Of a stretch of DNA of 64,000 nucleotides, positions 7,648 to 16,364 are shown piece by piece. The notes below the pieces were generated by a model. The model had not been told where the DNA came from, made no database searches, and saw nothing but the letters and a program-made list of their open reading frames with translations. The first letter of the stretch is position 1. Each line of letters opens with the position of its first letter. Origin of the DNA: Streptomyces lanatus (GTDB lineage: Bacteria; Actinomycetota; Actinomycetes; Streptomycetales; Streptomycetaceae); contig NZ_BNBM01000001.1 in assembly GCF_014655715.1 (NCBI RefSeq), positions 186,001 to 250,000 on the forward strand, written 5' to 3'. The position numbers were made by a program, and so were the translations under genes.

Positions 7648-8423
7648 TCGGGCGGCTGCTGCTCAGAGCACTGTTCGTCGTCGCGTTGCCCATCGTCCTG
7701 GTCACGGTGTGGTGGGCGGCGTCAGCCGGCAGCACCGACCCCTTCTGGCCGCCCCTGCGGACGATCCTCGACACCTTCCCGGACGTCTGGACGGCCGACC
7801 GCCTGCGCACGGACGTCGTACCGAGCCTCCTCCGCCTCCTCGCGGGCTACGCGCTCGCCGCCCTGGCCGGCGTCGCGCTCGGCACGGTCATCGGCTCGTA
7901 CCGGGCCGTGCGCGCGGTGTGTGAGCCGGTCCTGGAGTTCCTGCGAGCGGTGCCGCCGCCCGTACTGGTGCCGGTCATCATGCTGTTCGCGGGCATCGGC
8001 GACACGATGAAGATCGTCGTGATCGCGAGCGGCTGCGTGTGGCCCATCCTGCTCAACACCGTGGAGGGCGTGCGCGCGGTCGACTCGGTGATGCTGGAGA
8101 CGGCACGCTCGTACGGCGTCACGGGCGTCGCCCGCCTGCGCCATCTGGTGCTGCCGTCGGCCGCCCCACAGATCTTCGCCGGACTGCGCCAGGCGCTGTC
8201 GATCGGCATCATCCTGATGGTCATCAGCGAGATGTTCGCCGCGAACAACGGCATCGGCTTCACCGTCGTCCAGTTCCAGCGCAGTTTCGCCATCCCCGAC
8301 ATGTGGACCGGGATCCTCGTCCTGGGTCTGCTCGGCTTCCTGCTCTCCGTCGTGTTCCAGCTGGTCGAGCGCCGGGTGCTCGGCTGGTACCGCGGTCTGC
8401 GCGCGACCACCCGGCGGTCCTGA
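7644..8423 (+). CDS. ABC transporter permease, NitT/TauT family
   Basis: 259-aa second permease of the same importer, with a leading hydrophobic helix (LLLRALFVVALPIVLVTVWW) and the coupling loop ETARSYGVTGVARLRHLVLP, clearly paralogous to the loop of the first permease. Presence of two different permease genes, rather than the single one seen in many SsuC/TauC systems, points to a heterodimer. The start is GTG at 7644, overlapping the preceding stop. The ATPase gene follows within 25 bp. Confidence 0.9.
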   Translation: MIGRLLLRALFVVALPIVLVTVWWAASAGSTDPFWPPLRTILDTFPDVWTADRLRTDVVPSLLRLLAGYALAALAGVALGTVIGSYRAVRAVCEPVLEFLRAVPPPVLVPVIMLFAGIGDTMKIVVIASGCVWPILLNTVEGVRAVDSVMLETARSYGVTGVARLRHLVLPSAAPQIFAGLRQALSIGIILMVISEMFAANNGIGFTVVQFQRSFAIPDMWTGILVLGLLGFLLSVVFQLVERRVLGWYRGLRATTRRS

Positions 8424-8447
8424 GTGAACACCGTGAAGGGGAGGGTC

Positions 8448-9260
8448 ATGCTCGACGTACGCGCCCTGAAGAAGGTCTACGAGGGTTCCGGGCGGCGCGT
8501 GGAGGCGGTGCGCGACCTCACCTTCACCGTGGACGCCGGTGAGCTCGTCTGTCTGGTCGGGCCGTCGGGCTGCGGGAAGACGACGCTGTTGAAGTGCATG
8601 GGCGGTCTGCTGACGCCGACGAGCGGCGAGGTGCTTCTGGAGGGGAGCAGGGTGAGCGGGCCGCCACCCGGGATGGCGTTCGTGTTCCAGGAGTACGGGC
8701 GCAGCCTCTTCCCCTGGATGCGGGTCGGCGAGAATGTCGAACTCCCGCTGAAACAAAAGGACTTGGGCAAGGCGCGGCGTCGGGAACTGGTCCGAGACGC
8801 CCTGGAGTCGGTCGGGCTGGCGGACGCCGCGGGGGCGTACCCGTGGCAGCTTTCCGGCGGCATGCAGCAGCGCGTCGCGATCGCCCGCGCCCTCGCGTAC
8901 GAGCCCCATGTGCTGCTGATGGACGAGCCGTTCGCGGCGGTCGACGCGCAGACGCGGGCCGATCTGGAGGACCTGGTACGGGGGCTGTGGCGGGAGCGGG
9001 GCATCACGATCCTGTTCGTCACCCATGACATCGACGAGGCCGTGTACCTGGGCGAGCGGGTGATCGTGCTGTCGGCCTCCCCGACCGTCGTCCGGGAGCA
9101 GCTGAAGGTCGATCTGCCCGCCGAGCGCGACCAGTTGCACACCCGCGTGGACCCGCGCTTCGCCGAGCTGCGTACTCATGTGTACGAGCAGATCCAGGCG
9201 GCGAAGCGCGGGGTTCCGCAGGACGCGGTCACGAAGTCAGATACGCCTCCACCTCGCTGA
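8448..9260 (+). CDS. ABC transporter ATP-binding protein, NitT/TauT family
   Basis: 270-aa ATPase energising the importer. Visible motifs: Walker A GPSGCGKTT, Q-loop FQEYGRSLFPWM, signature LSGGMQQR, Walker B VLLMDEP and switch histidine in FVTHDIDEA. These match the SsuB/TauB subfamily. I chose ATG at 8448 because GGGGAGG lies just upstream; an in-frame GTG at 8424 directly follows the permease stop and would add 8 residues. The 3' end overlaps by 32 bp with the convergent GH87-like gene. It completes a four-gene operon (binding protein, two permeases, ATPase). Confidence 0.9.
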   Translation: MLDVRALKKVYEGSGRRVEAVRDLTFTVDAGELVCLVGPSGCGKTTLLKCMGGLLTPTSGEVLLEGSRVSGPPPGMAFVFQEYGRSLFPWMRVGENVELPLKQKDLGKARRRELVRDALESVGLADAAGAYPWQLSGGMQQRVAIARALAYEPHVLLMDEPFAAVDAQTRADLEDLVRGLWRERGITILFVTHDIDEAVYLGERVIVLSASPTVVREQLKVDLPAERDQLHTRVDPRFAELRTHVYEQIQAAKRGVPQDAVTKSDTPPPR

Positions 9261-11403
9261 GCTGACCTGCGGGCCAGCCGGTGTTGGCACTGACCGACAG
9301 TCGCAGGTGGCGCACGTTGGTGCCGGCGGGCAGGGCTACGGTGGCCGTGTTGCCGGTGGCCGGGTCGAAGCGGTAGCCGGTGGCGCCGACGACCGTGGCG
9401 TAGTTCGAGCCGTCGGTGCTGCCCAGCACCGTGATGGTCTGGGTGCGCGCGCCCCACGCCGAGGACGGCGGCAGCTTGAGCACCAGCCGGCGGACCGCCT
9501 CGGTCGACCCGAGGTCGACGGTCCAGGACTGCGGGAAGGCGTTGTTGGTCGACTCCCAGTAGGTGTTGGCGTCACCGTCGACCGCCTTGCCCGGCGTGTA
9601 GACGTCCTGTGAGCCGGTGGCGCTCGCTGTGCGGCCCTTGGCCAGGTTGCGCGCCGGGTCCGGGTCGGGGTTGCCCTGGCCGGGCTGCGGCCAGGTCGAG
9701 CAGTCGGACCAGGTGCTGGACCAGCCGGAGTTGCCGCCGCCGTCGGTGAGGGTGAAGGTGCCGGAGCCCGCGGGGTAGGGGCAGTTGTAGATGCCGGCGG
9801 CGCCTACGCCGGTTGCCGTGACGTTGCGGAAGGTGGCGGCGCCCTGGGCCTCGGCCTGGACGACGACCGTGCCGGTGTTGCGGATGGTGGTGCCGTCGAC
9901 GGTGATGTTCTTGGCGGCGAAACCGCGCCCGCTCCCGGAGACGAACTCGAAGGCGCTGTACGGGCTGTCGGTGATGGTGGTGTTGGTGATCTTCACCTGC
10001 GCCTCGATCGCGCTGTCGTAGGAGTCGACACGCAGGGCGCCCATCGGGTGGTTCCAGTTGGGGTTCATCGCGCCTGTGCGGACCAGGGTGTTGCCGTCGA
10101 CCGTGATGGTGCCGGACAGCGGGTGGAAGGGGTCGAGGAACTTCTGGTTGGAGATCGCGATGCCGCTGCCGAGGGCGTTGGTGTCGGAGATCAGGTTGTT
10201 CCGTACGGTGATGTCGGTGCCGCCGTAGATCGCGATGCCGTTGGCCAGGTTCGGCTGGGTGATGGTGTTGTTCTCGAAGCTGCTGTTGGTGTCCGGCGCG
10301 TACAGCGACCACATGGCGAGCGCGTCGTCGCCCTGGTTGCGCAGGAAGTTGTGGCGGACCTTCACCCCGCGCGCATTGCCGTTGAGGTTGAGGCCGTCGG
10401 CGGTCATGTCGAGGAAGCGGTTGTTCTCGACGACCAGGTTGTCGTTGTTGCCCATCAGCCAGAGGCCGACCTTGAGGTGCTGGAGCCACATGCCGGAGAC
10501 GGAACTCCCGGGCCCCAGTGAGCCGTTGACGAAATTGTCCGGGTTGGAGTCCACGCGTTCGGTGACCTCGCCGATGACCGCGAAGTCCTTGATGTGGACG
10601 CCGCCGGACGAGCTCGACTGGTCGATGAAGCGGGAGGTGTGCACGACGCTGTGCCAGTGACCGGCGCCCTGGAGGGTGACGTTCTGGACGCCGCTCAGCG
10701 AGGACGTCAGCCTGTAGTCGCCCGGCGGGATCCAGACCACTCCCCCTTGTGCCGACGCGATGGCGTCCCGGAAAGCCTGGGTGGAGTCGCCGTTGCCGGT
10801 GGGGTCGGCGCCCTTGGAAACGACGGAGACCGATCCGGCGGGCTGTGCCGCGGGCCCGGCCGCCTGCTCGAAGTCGGCGACATCGACCGTCACCTCGGCC
10901 CCCGCCGCCTCCAGGGCCACCTTGTCGCCGGCCTGGATGCTCTGCCCGAGCAACAGGCGGGCGTTGTCGTAGAAGTGGTGGGTCTTGGCACCCGGGATCC
11001 AGCCGGTGTCGACGTAGGAGTACTTGGAGGTGACGGCGATGGTCTTCGCCAGCTTGGTGCCGTTGACGTACACGTTCAGCGAGCCGGTCTGGCCGTCCGG
11101 GACGCTGTAGGCGACGTTGAGGGCGTTGGCCGCGCGCGGCGAGGTGAACTCGACGCGCTGGCCGGAGGTGAGGCGTACCGCCTGTCGCCCGGAGGCCTCC
11201 GAGGCGAGGGTGCCCTGGGTGTGGTCGGGGCCGATCTTCGTGCCGGTCGTGGTGGCGGACTCGGCCTCGACCGAGGTGAAGGGGAGGGTGGCGCCGGCGG
11301 CCGCGTGGGCGGTGGGGGCCGTGGCGGTGAGGAGGCCGGCGGCGAGGGCCACGGTGATTGCGGTCGCCGTGGCGGTTGGCATGATCCTGACAGATCTAAA
11401 CAT
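9229..11403 (-). CDS. Secreted GH87-like alpha-1,3-glucanase (mutanase/mycodextranase) with discoidin domain
   Basis: 724-aa exported enzyme likely to hydrolyse alpha-1,3-glucan, for example of fungal cell walls. Order: signal peptide to about residue 36 (ends AHA); a CBM35-like beta-sandwich (about 40-190); a right-handed beta-helix (about 200-580) opening VVSKGADPTGNGDSTQAF as in GH87/GH55 helices; a C-terminal F5/8-type discoidin domain (about 595-724, NLAKGRTASATG ... EAYLTS). Inside the helix, ADGLNLNG and GDDALAMWS match the aspartate cluster of GH87 active sites. The start is ATG at 11403 with AAGGGA upstream. It is the last gene of the LacI/sugar-importer/alpha-glucosidase operon, 47 bp after the GH13 gene, which fits an extracellular depolymerase feeding oligosaccharides to the importer. 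Another beta-helix glycosidase or lyase is possible. Confidence 0.78.
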   Translation of the reverse strand: MFRSVRIMPTATATAITVALAAGLLTATAPTAHAAAGATLPFTSVEAESATTTGTKIGPDHTQGTLASEASGRQAVRLTSGQRVEFTSPRAANALNVAYSVPDGQTGSLNVYVNGTKLAKTIAVTSKYSYVDTGWIPGAKTHHFYDNARLLLGQSIQAGDKVALEAAGAEVTVDVADFEQAAGPAAQPAGSVSVVSKGADPTGNGDSTQAFRDAIASAQGGVVWIPPGDYRLTSSLSGVQNVTLQGAGHWHSVVHTSRFIDQSSSSGGVHIKDFAVIGEVTERVDSNPDNFVNGSLGPGSSVSGMWLQHLKVGLWLMGNNDNLVVENNRFLDMTADGLNLNGNARGVKVRHNFLRNQGDDALAMWSLYAPDTNSSFENNTITQPNLANGIAIYGGTDITVRNNLISDTNALGSGIAISNQKFLDPFHPLSGTITVDGNTLVRTGAMNPNWNHPMGALRVDSYDSAIEAQVKITNTTITDSPYSAFEFVSGSGRGFAAKNITVDGTTIRNTGTVVVQAEAQGAATFRNVTATGVGAAGIYNCPYPAGSGTFTLTDGGGNSGWSSTWSDCSTWPQPGQGNPDPDPARNLAKGRTASATGSQDVYTPGKAVDGDANTYWESTNNAFPQSWTVDLGSTEAVRRLVLKLPPSSAWGARTQTITVLGSTDGSNYATVVGATGYRFDPATGNTATVALPAGTNVRHLRLSVSANTGWPAGQLSEVEAYLTS

Positions 11404-11450
11404 GTGCTGATCCCTTCGTGGTGGGGGTGCGGGGATAGCGGTCCGCGGTC

Positions 11451-13052
11451 TCAGGCCCGCAGCCAGGCCGCGGTGTCCTTCGGCAGCCGCCCGTCGGGGT
11501 CCAACGGGCCGCTGGCGAGGAGGAGTTCGGTGTGACCGGGCAGGTCGGCGGGGGCGTCGGCGAGGTTCACGACGCAGCTGACGCCCGGCGCGCGGGTGAA
11601 GGCGAGCACGCCCTCGGGCGCCGGCAGCCAGGTCAGCGGGCCGTCTCCGAACTCCGGGCGCAGCGCGATCGCCCGGCGGTAGAGGGCGAGCATCGAGCCC
11701 GGGTCGGCGGCCTGCCGGTCCGCGGCGTACGCGGCCCAGCCCGCGGGCTGCGGCAGCCACGGCTCCTCCTGCGCGCCGAAGCCGGCGTGCGGCGCCCCGG
11801 CCTCCCAGGGCAACGGCACCCGGCAGCCGTCCCTGCCGGGGTCGGTGCCGCCGGAGCGGGCGTGCATCGGATCCTGGATGCGGTCGAGGGGGATGTCGGC
11901 CTCGGGCAGGCCGAGTTCCTCGCCCTGGTAGACGTAGACGGCTCCGGGCAGGGCGAGGGAGAGCAGGGCTGCCGCGCGGGCCCGCCGGGTGCCGAGGGCG
12001 AGGTCGGTCGGGGTGCCGAAGGTCTTGGCGGCGAAGTCGAAGCCGGTGTCGGCGCAGCCGTAGCGGGTGACTGTGCGGGTGATGTCGTGGTTGCACAGCA
12101 CCCAGGTGGCGGGGGCGCCCACGGGAGCGTGCTCGGCGAGGGTGGTGTCGATGGAGGCGCGCAGCCGTCCGGCGTCCCAGGGGCAGGACAGGAAGGCGAA
12201 ATTGAAGGCGGTGTGCAGCTCGTCCGGGCGCAGATAGCGGGCGAAGCGCTCGGGGTCGGGGAGCCAGACCTCGCCGACGAAGACGCCGTCGTAGTCGTCG
12301 GCGACGGTCCGCCAGGAGCGGTAGATGTCGTGGAGTTCGTCGCGGTCGACGAAGGGGTGCGGGTCGGGTGCGTCGGCGAGGTCGGTGAGCGCGGGGTCCT
12401 TGGCGAGCAGCGCGGCCGAGTCGATGCGTACGCCCGCCACTCCGCGCTCGAACCAGAAGCGCAGGATGTCCTCGTGTTCCTGACGGACGGCGGGGTGGGC
12501 CCAGTTGAGGTCGGGCTGTTCCGGGGTGAACAGGTGGAGGTACCAGTCCCCGTCCGGCAGCGGGGTCCACACGGGCTCGGTGGAGCCGACGAACTGCGAG
12601 GGCCAGTCGTTGGGCGGGAGGTCGCCGTCCGGGCCGCGTCCGGGGCGGAAGTGGAACAGTTCGCGCTCGGGGCTGCCGGGCCCGGCGGCGAGCGCGGCGC
12701 GGAACCATGGGTGCTGGTCGGAGACATGGTTGGGCACGACGTCCACGATCGTGCGGATACCCAGCTCACGTGCCTCGGCGATGAGCTTCTCCGCCTCGGC
12801 GAGGGTGCCGAACGCCGGGTCGATCGCCCGGTAGTCGGCGACGTCGTAGCCGCCGTCCTTGAGCGGTGAGACGTACCAGGGCGTGAACCACAGGGCGTCC
12901 ACACCGAGTTCGGCGAGATACGGCAGCCGGGCGCGGACGCCCGCGAGGTCGCCGGTGCCGTCGCCGTCGCCGTCCGCGAAGCTGCGGACGTAGACCTGGT
13001 AGATGACGGCGGAGCGCCACCACGGTGCGGCGGCAGGACGGGACTGTGCCAC
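11451..13052 (-). CDS. aglA: GH13 alpha-glucosidase
   Basis: 533-aa cytoplasmic glycoside hydrolase of family 13, oligo-1,6-/alpha-1,4-glucosidase group. Conserved regions are in order: DVVPNHVS (region I), GVRIDSAALL with the nucleophile Asp, FVGEVWLPD with the acid/base Glu, and LCNHDITR with the transition-state-stabilising His-Asp. It has no signal peptide, so it acts on imported oligosaccharides. The start is GTG at 13052, with AAGGGG upstream. It lies 33 bp downstream of the second permease gene and precedes the GH87-like gene. Given that neighbour, specificity for nigero-oligosaccharides (alpha-1,3) or maltose-type sugars are both plausible. The gene symbol follows the usual name for Streptomyces alpha-glucosidases next to sugar importers. 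Confidence 0.88.
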   Translation of the reverse strand: MAQSRPAAAPWWRSAVIYQVYVRSFADGDGDGTGDLAGVRARLPYLAELGVDALWFTPWYVSPLKDGGYDVADYRAIDPAFGTLAEAEKLIAEARELGIRTIVDVVPNHVSDQHPWFRAALAAGPGSPERELFHFRPGRGPDGDLPPNDWPSQFVGSTEPVWTPLPDGDWYLHLFTPEQPDLNWAHPAVRQEHEDILRFWFERGVAGVRIDSAALLAKDPALTDLADAPDPHPFVDRDELHDIYRSWRTVADDYDGVFVGEVWLPDPERFARYLRPDELHTAFNFAFLSCPWDAGRLRASIDTTLAEHAPVGAPATWVLCNHDITRTVTRYGCADTGFDFAAKTFGTPTDLALGTRRARAAALLSLALPGAVYVYQGEELGLPEADIPLDRIQDPMHARSGGTDPGRDGCRVPLPWEAGAPHAGFGAQEEPWLPQPAGWAAYAADRQAADPGSMLALYRRAIALRPEFGDGPLTWLPAPEGVLAFTRAPGVSCVVNLADAPADLPGHTELLLASGPLDPDGRLPKDTAAWLRA

Positions 13053-13085
13053 GGTGTGGCCCCTTCCATGAGAACGAGTGGGACG

Positions 13086-13946
13086 TCAGCCCTTGGTGCT
13101 GCCCGCGCCGATCCCGGCGATGATGTGCCGCTGGAAGACCAGGAACATCGCGACCATGGGGATGCTCGCGATGACCATCGCGGCGATGAGCACGGTCAGC
13201 GGGATGTTCTGCGACAGCTGCACGAGCGCGACACTGATCGGCTGCTGCTCGGTGTCGGAGAAGACCATCAGCGGCCAGAGGAAGTCCTGCCAGACGGCCA
13301 CCAGGGCGAAGATCGAGACGACCCCGAGCACCGGCCGCGACATCGGCAGCACGATCGACCACAGGGTGCGCAGCTTCCCGGCGCCGTCGATCTCGGCGGC
13401 CTCCAGGACATCGCGCGGGAGCTGGTCGAAGAACCGCTTGAGCAGATAGAGGTTGAAGGCGTTGGCGACGGCCGGCAGCCATATGGCGAGCGGGTCGTTG
13501 AGCAGGCCGAGGTCCGCCACGGTCAGGTACTTCGGTACGACAAGCGCCTGGGCCGGGACCATCAGGGTGGCGAGGATGCCGGCGAGGACCACCTTGCCGA
13601 AGACGGGCCGCAGCCTGGACAGGGCGTAGGCGGCGGCCGTGCAGAACACGATCTGGAACAGCCAGGCGCCGGAGGCCTGGACGACCGTGTTCCACAGGTG
13701 GCGGGGCAGCTGCATCAGCTCCCAGGCGTCGGTGTAGCCACTGATGTGCCACTGCTCCGGGACGACGGTGGGCGGGGTGCGTGCCACCTCGTCCGGCGAC
13801 TTCATCGCACCCGTCACCATCCAGTACACGGGGAAGAGGAAGGCGAGCGTGAACAGCAGGACGGTGCCGGTGAAGACGGACCAGTAGACGGCCTTGCCGC
13901 GCGGGCGGGCCAGGGTCGCCGGGGAGACGAGTGTCCGGGTGGTCAT
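13086..13946 (-). CDS. Sugar ABC transporter permease, MalG/UgpE type
   Basis: 286-aa membrane subunit with six predicted helices. The N-terminal helix leads into FPVYWMVTGAMKSPDE, a MalG-like segment, and the coupling loop EAAEIDGAGKLRTLWSIVLPMSRP (near 190-213) contacts the ATPase. The start ATG at 13946 overlaps the end of the other permease gene by 4 bp. No ATPase gene exists in the operon; Streptomyces sugar importers of this class generally share one MsiK-type ATPase encoded elsewhere. Confidence 0.9.
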   Translation of the reverse strand: MTTRTLVSPATLARPRGKAVYWSVFTGTVLLFTLAFLFPVYWMVTGAMKSPDEVARTPPTVVPEQWHISGYTDAWELMQLPRHLWNTVVQASGAWLFQIVFCTAAAYALSRLRPVFGKVVLAGILATLMVPAQALVVPKYLTVADLGLLNDPLAIWLPAVANAFNLYLLKRFFDQLPRDVLEAAEIDGAGKLRTLWSIVLPMSRPVLGVVSIFALVAVWQDFLWPLMVFSDTEQQPISVALVQLSQNIPLTVLIAAMVIASIPMVAMFLVFQRHIIAGIGAGSTKG

Positions 13947-14899
13947 ACGTCCTCCCCTTCGGTGCGCGTCAGACGCAGATATACGGCGGAGAAGGCGCCG
14001 AGGAGTGCGAGCAGCATGACGCTGAGGGCGCAGGCGCCGCCGAAGTCGTTGTAGAGGAAGGCGTACTTGTAGATCAGGTAGAGGACGGTGACCGTCGCGT
14101 TCTCGGGGCCGCCGCCCGTGATCACGAACGGTTCGGTGAAGACCTGCATCGTGGCGATGATCTGAAGGAGCATCAGCATCAGGATCACGAACCGGGTCTG
14201 GGGGATGGTGACGTGCCGGATGCGTTGGAGGAGGTTCGCGCCGTCGAGTTCGGCGGCCTCGTACAGCTCACCCGGGATGGACTGGAGGGCGGCGAGGTAG
14301 ATCAGCACCGTGCCGCCCATGTTGGCCCAAGTCGACACGATGACAAGGGAGATGAGGGCGGTGTCGGCGCCGTTGGACCAGTTCGAGGTGGGCAGGTGCA
14401 GGGCGCGCAGCGTCTCGTTGGCGAGGCCGGTGCCGGGGTCGTAGAACCACTTCCACAGCAGGGCGCTGACCACCGGCGGGATCATCACCGGGAGGTAGAC
14501 GACCACGCGGAAGAAGGCCTTGGCGTGCCGCAACTCATTGAGGACCAGGGCGAGCACGAAGGGGATCGCGAAGCCGATCAGCAGGGCGAGCAGCGTGAAG
14601 GTGAGGGTGTTGCGCCAGGCGGCGGCGAATTCCGGGTCGGCGAAGACGCGGGTGAAGTTGGCGGTGCCGACCCACTCGGGGTCGCTGCCGGGCGTGTACT
14701 TCTGGAAGGCGATCACGACGGCGCGGATCGCCGGGTACCAGGAGAACAGGGCGAAGCAGACGAGGCCGCCGAGGAGGAAGCCGTAGGCGCGGGCCTGGTC
14801 GGTGAGGCGGCGCCGCCTCCGGTCCCCTGCCGGGGGCGGCGCCTGCATCGGGCGGACCGCGACCTTGGTGACGGTCCGTCGCTGAGCCGTCCTGGTCAC
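13943..14899 (-). CDS. Sugar ABC transporter permease, MalF/UgpA type
   Basis: 318-aa membrane subunit with an arginine-rich cytoplasmic N-terminus, six predicted helices and the coupling loop EAAELDGANLLQRIRHVTIP. The assigned start is GTG at 14899, 6 bp after the binding-protein stop; the upstream Shine-Dalgarno is weak, so translation may be coupled or may begin at ATG further in (MQAPPPAG). It pairs with the downstream permease and the upstream solute-binding lipoprotein. Confidence 0.9.
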   Translation of the reverse strand: MTRTAQRRTVTKVAVRPMQAPPPAGDRRRRRLTDQARAYGFLLGGLVCFALFSWYPAIRAVVIAFQKYTPGSDPEWVGTANFTRVFADPEFAAAWRNTLTFTLLALLIGFAIPFVLALVLNELRHAKAFFRVVVYLPVMIPPVVSALLWKWFYDPGTGLANETLRALHLPTSNWSNGADTALISLVIVSTWANMGGTVLIYLAALQSIPGELYEAAELDGANLLQRIRHVTIPQTRFVILMLMLLQIIATMQVFTEPFVITGGGPENATVTVLYLIYKYAFLYNDFGGACALSVMLLALLGAFSAVYLRLTRTEGEDV

Positions 14900-14905
14900 G
14901 GCCCG

Positions 14906-16255
14906 TCAGCCCCGGGCCAGGATGCCGTCGATCTTCCCGGACGCGTCCTTGAGGAGCTGGTCGATGTCGGCGTCCTTCTTGGTGAGGACGGCGGAGACGA
15001 CGCCGTCGAGGACGGAGTAGATCTGCTGGGCGCTGGGCGGCTCGATCTTCATGTCGAGGCTTTGGTTGCCGTCGAGGAAGGCCTGGTAGTTCTCCACGGG
15101 GACGTTGGCGTTGGCCTTCTTGACCTGCTGGTCCTTGGCGTCGGCGGCGCCGGTGAACAGGCGGGGCTCGGGGAGTCCGACGGGGGCGTCGTTCTTCTTG
15201 GCGCGGGCGTAGTCGCCCTGGAAACCGTCACCGGGCGTGAGGAACATATGGTCAAGCCACTTCAGACCGGCGCGGATCTGCTCGGGGCTGGCCTTCTTGT
15301 TGAACATGTAGCCGTCGCCGCCGATGAGCGTGCCCTCGCCGCCGGGCATGGGCGCGAGCGCGAGGTCCTTGTAGCTGCCGCCCTTCTCCTTGACCAGGAT
15401 CGGGATGTTGTCGGGGGCGGAGAGGTACATGCCGAGCTTGCCGGAGCCCATCATCTGCTGGACGTCGTTGATGACGAGGAGCTGCTTGCTGCCCATGGAG
15501 TCGTCGGTCCAGCGCATGTCGTGCAGGTTCTGGAGGACGGCGCGGCCCTCGGGGGTGTCGACGGTGGCCTTCTTGCCCTCGGCGCTCACCACGTCCCCGC
15601 CCCGGGAGTAGAGCTCGGCGGTGAAGTGCCAGCCGCCCTGGTTCTGGGCGCTGTAGTCGGCGTAACCGATGGTGCCATTGCCGAGAGCGGCGATCTTCTT
15701 GGCGGCGGCTCGTAGGTCGTCCCAGGTGGCCGGTGGCTGGTCGGGGTCGAGGCCGGCCTTCTCGAAGAGCGCCTTGTTGTAGATGAGCCCCATCGAATAG
15801 CCGGTGCGCGGGATGCCGTAGATCTTGCCGTCGACGGTGTAGATGTCACGGAGCTGCTGCTGGATGGTGCTGTAGCTCTTCAACTCCTTGACGTACGGGG
15901 TGAGATCGGCGGCCTGGTTGATGTCGACGACGTGCCGGGCGTCGGTGAAGTACGTGTAGAAGACGTCCTCCATCTGCCCGCCGGCGAGCTTGGCGTCGAA
16001 GGTCTTCGGGTCCTGGCAGGGGAAGGCGTCATGGGCGACGACGTCGATGTCCGGGTTGGCCTTCTCGAAGGACGCGATGTCCTGCTCGAAGAACTGGCGG
16101 TCGACCTTGGCGCTCTTGGGCGGCATGCAGTTGACCGTGATGCGGGTCTTGCCGCTCGCCGAGTCGTCGCCGCCCGAACCGCAGGCGGAGACGGCCAGGG
16201 CGAGGGAGCAGACGCTCAGCGCGGCGAAGGTACGGCGGAACCCGGTGCTTCTCAT
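14906..16255 (-). CDS. Sugar ABC transporter solute-binding lipoprotein
   Basis: 449-aa exported lipoprotein of solute-binding family 1. The signal peptide ends in lipobox AVSAC (about residues 21-25). The fold shows the usual sugar-binding pattern: FEKANPDIDVVAHDAF, YGIPRTGYSMGLIYNKALFEKAG, and GGDGYMFNKKASPEQ near the hinge. It does not look like a close copy of the Streptomyces maltose protein MalE, since the N-terminal region is different (RITVNCMPPKSAKVDR). The start is ATG at 16255 with AGAGGGG upstream. It is the first structural gene after the LacI gene, and the 109-bp gap carries candidate operator repeats. The ligand is probably an alpha-glucan oligosaccharide given the GH13 and GH87-like genes downstream. 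Confidence 0.9.
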   Translation of the reverse strand: MRSTGFRRTFAALSVCSLALAVSACGSGGDDSASGKTRITVNCMPPKSAKVDRQFFEQDIASFEKANPDIDVVAHDAFPCQDPKTFDAKLAGGQMEDVFYTYFTDARHVVDINQAADLTPYVKELKSYSTIQQQLRDIYTVDGKIYGIPRTGYSMGLIYNKALFEKAGLDPDQPPATWDDLRAAAKKIAALGNGTIGYADYSAQNQGGWHFTAELYSRGGDVVSAEGKKATVDTPEGRAVLQNLHDMRWTDDSMGSKQLLVINDVQQMMGSGKLGMYLSAPDNIPILVKEKGGSYKDLALAPMPGGEGTLIGGDGYMFNKKASPEQIRAGLKWLDHMFLTPGDGFQGDYARAKKNDAPVGLPEPRLFTGAADAKDQQVKKANANVPVENYQAFLDGNQSLDMKIEPPSAQQIYSVLDGVVSAVLTKKDADIDQLLKDASGKIDGILARG

Positions 16256-16314
16256 CGGTGGACCCCTCTGGGCAGGAGCGGTGGGCGCCGCACACTCAAG
16301 CACCGGCGACATCG

Positions 16315-16347
16315 GCCCGCAAGATGTCGCGCAGAATCTGCAATTAT
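16315..16347. promoter_or_regulatory. Candidate LacI operator in front of the sugar-importer operon
   Basis: The 109-bp gap between the LacI gene and the binding-protein gene holds a perfect inverted repeat GCAGAATCTGC (16331-16341) flanked by CGCAAG (16318-16323) and, on the minus strand, TTGCAG. These are the CTTGCA-like elements that also occur upstream of the LacI gene. MalR/Reg1-type regulators of Streptomyces are known to act at repeated CTTGCAG motifs, so this is the likely binding site for the neighbouring regulator. Confidence 0.5.
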
Positions 16348-16364
16348 TTGACAGCAGGACGGTT

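Noticed and set aside
9229..12708. One very long minus-strand protein joining the GH87-like enzyme with upstream sequence
   Set aside because: The upstream part lies out of frame within the GH13 gene; the signal peptide and ribosome site at 11403 mark the true start.
14906..16255. Calling the importer MalEFG
   Set aside because: The regulator is MalR-like, but the binding protein lacks the features I associate with MalE, so the ligand was left open.
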